Assembly (NCBI RefSeq): GCF_963576615.1
Contig: NC_088714.1
Coordinates: forward strand, 34,947,143 to 35,011,142
Reading direction: 5' to 3'
Length of the DNA: 64,000 nt
DNA from: Watersipora subatra
Lineage: Eukaryota > Bryozoa > Gymnolaemata > Cheilostomatida > Watersiporidae
The notes below the pieces were generated by a model. It saw only the letters and a program-made list of their open reading frames with translations. It had not been told where the DNA came from and did not search any database. A program made the position numbers and the translations under genes. The first letter of the stretch is position 1; every line of letters begins with the position of its first letter. Shown here one piece after another: positions 47,001 through 59,000 of this stretch.

Positions 47001-50000
47001 CTAAATTAAAAATAAATAAAACAACTGTAAAGGTTTTCAAACAACTGTAAATTCAAAATTTTATAACTTGAAATAAGGGTTTCGTTGAAATAAATTAAAA
47101 GGAAAAATAAAAATGTAAAGGTGTTTAAATGTAAAATCATTAGCAAGTAATGGCTAAATATAATCTATTTCGCTACAGTTACAATAAAAAATTATTTGGT
47201 ATACAATTATGATTTCCGTGGTTTCAGTGTTGGCATGCGAAAATATCGTAGGCCATAGACGTACATAGAGTGGTATAGAAACCCATAATGATAATCTAAT
47301 GCAATCACCTCCTGGTAAAAATCTTCATTAAAAATAGTAACAAAATACTATGTTAACCTTAGTCACTATAGGTACCTACAATGACTTTAGTGCATTTTGT
47401 GGTTATAATCTGCAAGATAGTATAACATTACAATGTAGGCTACTACGCGGAGAGTTCTTACCTTCGTGACAGACGTGTATCATAAATGCTAAATCTACCC
47501 TAAATGAATTTAATTTACTAACCACATACATGAAGAAAGTTTTAGTATGTATTTTAGAGTAAACTTCAAACTTTTAACAAAAGTTTTATGCTTTATCCAT
47601 TTGCAAATGGCTTTTATTATAGCGGATACCGGATAACTCGCCATGGCGAGTTCAGCGACGTATATCTTTTACTAACGTATATGATCAGTGCACAAATCGC
47701 CAAATTTTAAGTTCGAGATAAATTCTTGTTGATATCGTGGGGCGGAACAAATTTGCCTTAACGAAAAAAAAGAAAAAGCATCGTGTTGCATATGCTTAGT
47801 TCCTAAAATAAGCAAAATAATGTGTGGGTGCAATGCTAAAATAGCTATCATGCGTATAGAATATCTGAAATATGATAGCTTCATTGCGCAATATGCCTTA
47901 TGTAGCTCAGTGGTAGAGCACTCAGATAAAAATTGAGGATGCAATCGTCGTGAGTTCTAGTCCATTCAAACGTGGAATTTTAATTCCAAAATTTCAATAG
48001 CTGTAGCTAGACATACCGAAAACAGAAGACAAACTGAGAAATATATATACCGTAGATAGAAAACATAGCATTTTGGGGCACATATTCTGTATAGAAGTCT
48101 GGGCACATACTTTTCTTCTAGTAGTTCAAATGTACTGAAGCGTGTGTATTTTAACCAATCGCCGTTCAAGATTGGGAGATGTAATAAGTGTGCGCACAAT
48201 TATTCCACAGTATGGCAGGTAGGCCGTGTGGCATAGTGGATAGTACGCCTGTTCGCAGAACCAGAGTTTCTGCGTTCAATTCCAGTGAGAAGCGTTTTTC
48301 CATCCCTAACTTTATCACGATAGATTATTGAACATACGGACGACAAACAATGAGGTTTATCTAGATGTAAAACACTAGACATAAAAAACTTTCATTATAG
48401 ATTAGCAAATCAATAATCAATACAAAAGGTACTTACCAAGTTGGCTTTACGTTAAACGAAAGAGAATTGATCTACCCTAGGACACTTATATTTTGCTAGT
48501 ATTTAGTTTCGTGAGTAGCATACAGAGTAAAATTTCACTGCAGCTTAATTTCGCAGCTCTGATGAGTGCGAAAATATAGTGATGTGAAAATAAATGCAGT
48601 GAAACAAACATAATTAGATTCCTCAGGTTCAGTTCACCGCAGGCCTGTATGCACTGGTTGCAAGTTGGGGCAGCTAATGTTAGGCGACTAGTTATGAACA
48701 CCTGGGGGTGTTGAGGGGGTGGTGTAAGCCCCCAACAGGTTTTTCTTATGTACAGCCTCAGCCGGGCCTCTCGTGTGAAGTTTTAAAAATTTTTATCGGA
48801 AAGTAGCAACATTTTTCTATTTTTGAGATTTGTTTTGTTTTAGGTGATGTGACTGACGAGACGTTTTTAAATTAAAATAGGCAAAACCGCAGTTAAAACG
48901 CTCAGAAAAAAGACATCTTTTTATTTTGAGCGTTTTAATAAAGATCAATTTTGCCGATTTTATTTTAAGTTGTTTGGTAAAACTTGATATTTTGCAAACC
49001 TTTATAAAGGTTGTTAACAAGAATATTTTGCAACTGATGATGATAATGACGCCTAAGAACTACTAAAAGTTGATGTTTGTCTCTATGGCTTCGAATAGAG
49101 TGATATTCTACAGCGATAAAAACTGTCTCCATAGCCGTTGGACAAATAACTTTTCGAATAAATGATGTTGAGGTCGAGTTATCTGAAGCAATTTATCATT
49201 GCGTGGGAATGGACCAAACAAATCCGTTCGAGTTAACCTTGTGTTTGAGATGAGATGTTACATTTTATCCGAGGGCGAGTTATCCGAGTTTGACTGTACT
49301 TAGCCGCGGAAAGTTCCTAAAAAGTTGGGACGGCTCAGCCGGCCAGCCGTCCCAAGGAATACGGGCCTGGTTCACCAATAAGAAAAAATTTCAATTTGGG
49401 ACTAGTTTATAATTGTAAACCGCAGGTAGAATGGTGTGGGCGAGGTCGATAATGCAATTTGATCGTTTGCTGCCATTTGTTTCTTGGACTATCAATGAAC
49501 AATGCTATTTAATTTCGCGTTTTCGCTCGTTCGTTATGATAGTTAAGTTTCGCACATGAAATTTTCGCGAGAGGATGACTCCGCGAAAACGCGAAAGTTA
49601 GATGAGGCAAATACATAAGTGTCCTAGGGTATTATCATGGCAATATAAGAGATAGATAGATGGTGCATTAGGTAGAGTTTGGAAAAAATATGGAGACGTC
49701 TGACATAGTATTAATTAACTTTATGAATTATTAGCTCCAACTTCTCAACTTTCACCGACCTCAGATATTCTCTTCCTCGCATCACTTTTAATTTTTCCCT
49801 CATGAATCTACTGGAATTGAACTCGGAAACACCAGTTTTGCAGACAAGCACACTAACCACTCCACGACGCGGCCATATTATGGAATAATTGTGGACATCC
49901 TTATAAAACCTGTCAGTCTTTAATGGTGCAGGGGCTACCAGCGCACTAGAAGAAAAATATGTGCCCGAATGTTTCCGAAATGCTATAAATATATGTATAG

Positions 50001-53000
50001 GCTAAACTTTATCAAACTTATAAGCAAACAGAAATAAACGAACACCTTCATTTTTAAGTTAGAATGGTAAATGTTGTATACGTTGATTAAAAATGAAATT
50101 TGTAAGCAAAAACCTTTTTTACTACCCATGCAGCAATGGGCATTCGCCTAGTACATCGTAAACTGAAAATAATTTCATACGTAGGTCAAGACAACTACCA
50201 CTCAAACTCAATGTCATATGTTGACAAATTAGGATGTTGAGGTCATAAGTCGAGGTTTGACCGTAAATGTAATACCCTAGGACACTTATATTTCGCTAGT
50301 ATTTAGTTTCGTGAGTAGCACACAGAGTGAAATTTCGCTGCAACTTAATTTCGCGGCTCTGATGAGTGCGAAAATATAGTGATGTGAAAATAAATGCAGT
50401 GGAAAAAACATTACATTCCTCAGGTCCAGTTCACTAAGAAGAGAAAAATTCAATTTGGGAATAGTTCGTATTTGTAAACCACAGGTTGAAATGTGTGGGT
50501 GAGATCGACAATTCAATTTGATCACTTGCTGCCATTTGTTTCTTAGACTATCAATGACATCTAGGTCCCTCCTGCCGTGACTTTCACACTCGAATCCCAA
50601 GAAGAAGAAAATAGATAGGTAACAACCAACTTCACAACCAAAACTGTATAACCCTTACGCTGCCATAAACGCATTTATGCGTTTTCTAGGGGTCACTGCC
50701 ATAAACGCATTTTTGGACTTTCTCAGCAATTGTGTGGTAACCTGATTTTATTATTTGTTGACCACATAACCCACGGTCTTTAAGAGTTTTATGAAATTGA
50801 CTGTGTTGTCCAAAGATTTCTCTATAAAATCAGCCTAAAACAATGAAGCAATTTTAAACTTTTGTTTGAGAATTTCTAATTTAAAAACGAACATTTTTCT
50901 GTGAGTTCATTAACTACCCCGCGCGAGTCATAAAACAGGTAATTAGTTGTTGATGACATAATAGCCAATTTAGATTTTCGTGATTAAACAGATAATTAAA
51001 GTAGAACTTGAAAAATACTGTATACATATCATGCAGCAATATCGGCAATTTCGGTAAAATGGCTGGCACTAGGCCGGTAACGAATTTGTACATGGTTGGC
51101 AGTGAAAGAGATAATGTGGTTGGACCTGATGAGGGTTGATATTGTTTTTGGATGGTAATAAAATTCATCACTACAATAATTATTCTTCAATTTTATGACT
51201 TCACCTACCAGACTTTCATCCTTATCAGTTACAAATTCGGTGACTAAACTGATATAATCTTAATTTGCTTTGCCATGCTGCTCAGTCGGTGTATCAGCTA
51301 TAATGAGTTTACCAGAAATTTCCCATTTATCCCAACCACAGACGAAAATTGCCTGCATTTCTAATATTACGATTTTATTGTGGATATCAATGAACGAAGC
51401 TATTTAACTTCGCGTTTTCGCTCGTTCGTTATGATAGTTTAGTTTCACTCATTAAATTTTCGCGAGAGGATGACACTGCGAAAACGCGAAAGTTAGATGC
51501 CGCGAATACATAAGTGTCCTAGGGTAATACAACAGTCCATAAGAAATATATTGCACTAAGGCTGACTGAGAAAACACCGCACAGGTTCTTACATATGATT
51601 TGTACAAGTGCAGGAGATTTAGGGATACACATTTGATTGTGATGTGATAGACCACATCAGTGAGGAACATGTTTAGAGAACTGTAAACTAGGTGTACTCC
51701 TGTTCCTAACTTGCAAATAACAAACCAGAAGTACGAAACTTTTCATGTATCACATATTTGCGCAGTGAGAGTACACTATTAGCATTTATACCGCTTTCCA
51801 GGAATCTAATGTATGCATAAAAGCTAAGGCTCGGCTTCATAATCAGTTATGAAAAAAACAACTTTGCATCCAAGATTTGATTGGCCGATGTACAGAAATG
51901 AGTCAGGATGTTAAAGCATGGTTAATCATTGTATGATGGGTTCTTCGACTGAGGTCGGTAAAAGGAACACCTGATTGATGCATCATCAGTGTACTCTATA
52001 TAAAGCATCATATAGCTTCAGTGGCAAACCTTTACCAATTGATGGAACAGAAGTGATATCACACAGAGAGTGTTAAACAGAATAGTGGCAATATATTAGC
52101 AATATTCACGGAATAGTGCTAATATTGACTATCTCTTTTCTCTACAATGTGTTAAACACTAAACCTTTATAGCAGCCATCGATGGTCATGCTTTGACCAA
52201 ATGTTAACCCACATTTGTGTCTCACAATCCAGATCATTGGTTGACCAAGCACAGCGCGAATGGTTTAGAAATGAAACATAACATCTTGAAAAGCCTGCCA
52301 ATGACTCTGGCTCCAAAACAAACACATATTCAAGGCAATTTACAGCATTCAACAAGACATTTTTGCATGAAGACCCAATTACATACCTGCACTCTTTTTT
52401 GTTGGAGGCTTTCTCGTTCTCTTTGGCTTTGGTCCATTGGCATTGCTAGCCTGGGGTTTGGCTCGAGAGCGTGACTTGGGCTTCTCTACCACTTCGACTG
52501 CCAAGAGTCAAATATTCAACTATACGAACAAAATTCATTTATCAGATAATCAACAGTAGTGATGGAAAGCTATTGAGTACGAGTGAGTCAGTAATGATTA
52601 GAGTTGCGCTCACCTGATAAAGGGACAGAAAAGTTGCTCTTATCTTCAGTTCCACTACCCGCGTCATTCTTACCTAGAAACAGCCATGACAGTTGATAGT
52701 ATATGTAGTTGCTAGTATATATGTCGCTAGTATATTTTAAGAATAATGTGTGTTATGCCTGGATCCACTCGCAGCTGACTAGTAATGCATGCAGATGATT
52801 GGAAGGATCAATTGCTATATGCAAAGAATAATACCTATCATGAGCTATGCCCTGAAAGTGGCCATTTCTAGAAGAGCTGATCGCATTGCATTGGCGATTA
52901 GTGAAGTCAGTAAAACTATGGTTATAAATAATATTTGAATGGAAAATCATACATGCATGATGCTCGAGTTTGTGACACATTTATGAGAAACTAACAGACA

Positions 53001-56000
53001 CCCGGCATTAACAGGGTGAAAAGTACAACTTGCATAATTTTTATTCTTTCATTCTAGTAATTTTTAAAATACAACAAACATACATACAACAACATACATA
53101 CAACAAACATACAATCAAAGCATAGATATAAATAAGATTAAGAAATCAAACAAAATTTTCTAATCTATTAACAATAGTAAGAGATTTAAACAAAGAATTA
53201 GTTAACAAAGAATTAGTAAACATGGAATTAGTAAACACGGAACTAGTAAAATAGTGAGTTTGGGTGAAAAATCAAGAAATATTTTCAAAAGGTCACCTTT
53301 TTGGCCATTTTTCAGTCAAAATATGGCATCTTGGCTATTCATTTGATAAAAGCTCAAAAAACTTGTTCTAACTTTTTTTTCTAAATTTTTTTAAATATTC
53401 TGTTAAGCTAAAAGTGTGCTAAAAACCTAGTACCACTTTCTATAAGCAAACTGCACTAGTTAAAATATTGATATCAACTACAAGTACATATTTTATCAGA
53501 ATTGTCTAAATTAGTATGATACAACTTTTTTTAATTTGAATATTAATTTTTCGAAAAATTTGTGTTAATAATTCATATTGAAGTATACGTATAAAAAGAA
53601 GTGTTTGGATAAAGTATGATTCAACAGTGCATGAAAATATTTAGGCGTGATCAAATTTTGTCAAATTGATATCATGTTTATTAAATATATGTAACGTATT
53701 ATTATATTTTCTGTCTACTCTCAGCAGCCTATACTATAACGAAATTGTATTTAGCATCATTCCCATCAAGAAATGTCTGTTGTAGTTCCACCGCCCCTTC
53801 GAGGAGGGGGAGGTTTTTATAGGTATTTGGTTTTTATAGAGAACACACGCCCACACACCCATACACAAACACATATACGGAGTTTCACTAGTTTCACTTA
53901 TCCCACGACCAAACACGAGCGAAGCGATTGTTTGGGAGCTTTATGATAAATGCATATGCGCACACAACTCCCAAAAAATTATCCGTCAACAGCCATTACC
54001 AAACCCTTGTACCGAAATCCCATCAAAAAATTTAACCATTTTTGTGTAGAGTCGTTTAAGTACAATTATGATACAAAACACATAAATCTATTTAAATATG
54101 TAACCAAGTCTTTGAAAAGTTGACGCAATATCCTAAAACTAACCCATCGGATCGGATTATACATAAATAGACAGATTAATTTGGCCTAAAATAGCCATTA
54201 AAACTTGACAAACCTTTTTTAATCAAAATTAAGACCGGCCAACGAAACGCCAATAAGGCCTTGCGACAGAGAGTAGAACCATTGAGTTGTGCGCATTTCA
54301 CGAAAAAAATGTGCACATTTCACCAGTCTATGGCATTGTCCAATTGCCGAAGTTTTCTGTAATTACTTAAAGTACTGTAGTAAAGTAACCATTTCTTTTT
54401 TGCCGATTCTACCGGACTCTGACATTTTGGACACTTATAATGAGTACTTTAGTATTCCAACTGATGTCCAAAGCAGTGAAAGTAAAGGGAATGACGATGA
54501 TACTTTTCTAACAATTCTTATAAGATTATTACAATATTTAATTGTAATAATTATTCGATTTTATAAGATTATTATAATATTTAGTTATAAGAATAATCAT
54601 TCGAATTTACAAGATCGAAGTATATAGTGAACGATGGTGTGCAATATGGTACTGTTATTATTTTTCTAAAGATTTTGTTGATGATACTGCGGCTGTGCCC
54701 AATATCGCGGTACTGCCAAGCCGTTTTTAATATCTGCAAAATTAAGTAATAGGCCTACATTTTCTTATAGATATACATCTATTTCTATGACAACCAGCTA
54801 AAATCTGTTTAGATTTTTCAATTCAGCATAATTTTTTAGATATAAATACAGAAATCTAGATAAATATCACAACTTCTTGATATTGTCCGCTATGACCAAT
54901 GATATACAGCCCCCCCAGCCTGTGTATATTACACAGCAGCTTGCCATTTTACTTCTAATATTGCATTTCTCCTATTGCAGGGGAGAGATATAAACATATA
55001 ATCTTTTCCTTTCATTATTGCTGTTTGTTGTACATAATAACACCCAATACATTACAGCTACCATTGCAGCTACCATTGCAGTTCTCATATTGCACTGCAG
55101 TGCCATTTGACTGCTAATACTGTACATGTATTGCATTTCTTAACCGGCAGTATCCTTTCTTTTTCCATTATCACTTTGGTAGTGGGCTGTATGACAGGGA
55201 ATTTCTAGTATATAGATGAGCAGATACAACAAGTGGTACAAGTGTTGTATATGTTGTACAGTTGTGATGAGCAGTCATCACAACTGACAATAACTTAGTA
55301 ACAATAACAGTCAATGACTGACTGACGACCTGGAACAAAATTTCATTTAAGTTTCCTTTGGGTAGTCTTGTGATAAAATGTGTCTACTGATGGTTTAATT
55401 TTAAGTTTTCTTTGGGTAGTCTTGTGATAAAATGTGTCTACTGATGGTTTAATTTTAAGTTTTCTTTGGGTAGTCTTGTGATAAAATGTGTCTACTGATG
55501 GTTTAATTCTAAATTTCATTTGGGTAGTCTTGTAATAAAATGTGTCTACTGATGGTTTAATTCTAAGTTTCCTTTGGGTAGTCTTGTAATAAAATGTGTC
55601 TACTGATGGTTTAATTTTAAGTTTCATTTGGGTAGTCTTGTAATAAAATGTGTCTACTGATGGTTTAATTTTAAGTTTTCTTTGGGTAGTCTTGTGATAA
55701 AATGTGTCTACTGATGGTTTAATTTTAAGTTTCCTTTGGGTAGTCTTGTAATAAAATGTGTCTACTGATGGTTTAATTTTAAGTTTTCTTTGGGTAGTCT
55801 TGTGATAAAATGTGTCTACTGATGGTTTAATTTTAAGTTTTCTTTGGGTAGTCTTGTGATAAAATGTGTCTACTGATGGTTTAATTCTAAATTTCATTTG
55901 GGTAGTCTTGTAATAAAATGTGTCTACTGATGGTTTAATTCTAAGTTTCCTTTGGGTAGTCTTGTAATAAAATGTGTCTACTGATGGTTTAATTTTAAGT

Positions 56001-59000
56001 TTCATTTGGGTAGTCTTGTAATAAAATGTGTCTACTGATGGTTTAATTTTAAGTTTCCTTTGGGTAGTCTTGTGATAAAATGTGTCTACTGATGGTTTAA
56101 TTCTAAGTTTCCTTTGGGTAGTCTTGTAATAAAATGTGTCTACTGATGGTTTAATTTTAAGTTTCATTTGGGTAGTCTTGTAATAAAATGTATCTACTGA
56201 TGGTTTAATTTTAAGTTTCCTTTGGGTAGTCTTGTGATAAAATGTGTCTACTGATGGTTTAATTCTAAATTTCATTTGGGTAGTCTTGTAATAAAATGTG
56301 TCTACTGATGGTTTAATTCTAAGTTTCCTTTGGGTAGTCTTGTAATAAAATGTGTCTACTGATGGTTTAATTTTAAGTTTCATTTGGGTAGTCTTGTAAT
56401 AAAATGTGTCTACTGATGGTTTAATTTTAAGTTTCATTTGGGTAGTCTTGTGATAAAATGTGTCTACTGATGGTTTAATTCTAAGTTTCCTTTGGGTAGT
56501 CTTGTAATAAAATGTGTCTACTGATGGTTTAATTTTAAGTTTCATTTGGGTAGTCTTGTAATAAAATGTGTCTACTGATGGTTTAATTCTAAGTTTCCTT
56601 TGGGTAGTCTTGTAATAAAATGTGTCTACTGATGGTTTAATTTTAAGTTTCATTTGGGTAGTCTTGTAATAAAATGTGTCTACTGATGGTTTAATTTTAA
56701 GTTTCCTTTGGGTAGTCTTGTGATAAAATGTGTCTACTGATGGTTTAATTTTAAGTTTCATTTGGGTAGTCTTGTAATAAAATGTGTCTACTGATGGTTT
56801 AATTTTAAGTTTCATTTGGGTAGTCTTGTGATAAAATGTGTCTACTGATGGTTTAATTCTAAGTTTCCTTTGGGTAGTCTTGTAATAAAATGTGTCTACT
56901 GATGGTTTAATTTTAAGTTTCATTTGGGTAGTCTTGTAATAAAATGTGTCTACTGATGGTTTAATTCTAAGTTTCCTTTGGGTAGTCTTGTAATAAAATG
57001 TGTCTACTGATGGTTTAATTTTAAGTTTCATTTGGGTAGTCTTGTAATAAAATGTGTCTACTGATGGTTTAATTTTAAGTTTCCTTTGGGTAGTCTTGTG
57101 ATAAAATGTGTCTACTGATGGTTTAATTCTAAATTTCATTTGGGTAGTCTTGTAATAAAATGTGTCTACTGATGGTTTTATTTTAAGTTTCCTTTGGGTA
57201 GTCTTGTGATAAAATGTGTCTACTGATGGTTTAATTCTAAATTTCATTTGGGTAGTCTTGTAATAAAATGTGTCTACTGATGGTTTAATTCTAAATTTCA
57301 TTTGGGTAGTCTTGTAATAAAATGCGTCTACTGATGGTTTAATTTTTAGCTTTGACATTATTTGGCAGCTTGACTATTTTTCAAACTAAAAAATGCATAA
57401 ACAAGTGAATGATGTAAAGTAATACTTCAACTTACGAGTGCTCTGACGTACGAGAAAATTGAGATACGAGCCAGATTTTAAGCAAGTTTTAGCACTAACA
57501 TGCGAGTCATGTTCGAGATACGAGCGCCTGAGTCAGTTGCCAAGTATGTCGGAGGTGTTTTATGAGAACAGCATCAGTCTGTATTATTCAACTGCTCAGG
57601 TTATACTTTTGTACCGTGTTATTTTGTGCGCGATTTTTAGTGCAGATTTATGTGAATTAAAAGTACTGTGCGTAGACCGAAAGTTTGCCAGTAAAATGAA
57701 AGATAATGCAAAGAAAAAGCAAAAGATAACAATTGATATTAAACGGAAAACTATTGAAAAATATGCAAAATGTGTATGCGTGGATTGAGCTAGCTCAGCA
57801 ATATGACAGAAATACATCCACAATTATCAAACAGAAAGATTATATTCAGGGCATTTAGCTCGCAAAAGGACTAACTATAGTTTCTAAACGGCACAGCGAT
57901 CTTCACGACCGCTGATGAAGAGACTGCTCAGGCATTGGATAAAAGATAAACAATTGGCCGGTGACAGCGTAACTGAAACGATGCTATGTGAAAAGGCCTG
58001 TGCTATCTATCAAAACTATAAAATTAGACATTCGGACAAGTTGGCTAGTGGTCGTGCATTAACCCTTGGTGACGACACCTGTGTTCGTCCTAATCGCAAC
58101 AAGTTGAAAAGGCGACAAAGGCAAACGTCCTTAGATAGGTTTCTCTTAAAACGGCCGGCTGGTCGTGAGAGCGAAACAAAAGAAAAAATAGCTAACCAGC
58201 GAGAAACTTCAAACTATGAACGCCGAAGAAATTTTAATTACATTACGTTAAGTTAAAAATGAATGTTTGCTTTTAGGTTTGCTTCTAAGTTTGTCTTTTA
58301 AAGCGTTGGTAAAATCCAAATTTATCAACGTCAACTGTTATAATGAAGGATAACTTATATCTCCCTCCTTGGCAAACGCTAGCGTTGGCTGCTATTGTAT
58401 GTATTTAATTTTACATTTTAATTAATCACATTACCTTGCATTTTTTTGTTTGTTGCTTTTTAAAAGCATGTGGTAAGTTAGGACAATAACCAACATGTTC
58501 TTTCTGTTACAATATCTTGTTTTGAGTGTTTTATTTGTATTTTTTAGAGTATGGAATCCAATCAATATATATTTAATTGTTCTATATGTAAATAAATTGC
58601 ACCAACATGAGACTAAATTGACATACGAGCTCAGTCTCGGAACAAATTAAGCTTGTAAGTCGAAGTATGACTGTATATCTATTCACTGCTGCACTGCACA
58701 CATATACTTATAAATAGAGTTGCCCCGATTTCAATATCGGAATCAGTATCGGTGCCGATATGGGTATTAAGTATCTGAATCGGTATCGGCCAATCTTTTC
58801 TTCAAAAATCGGACACTTCAGATACTTTTTACATATCAACTATTTAGCAGAAACCTGTATTTTAGCCTGCTACTTTAATAACAAATCATCAGCTGCAAGT
58901 TCCTTGCTTTTATCTAATGATTTCCAAGCCTGTCACACAATCTATTTCATGTCTATAGCCTAATAAACATCCACACAGCTGCGCAATATTTTGGCTTTAG

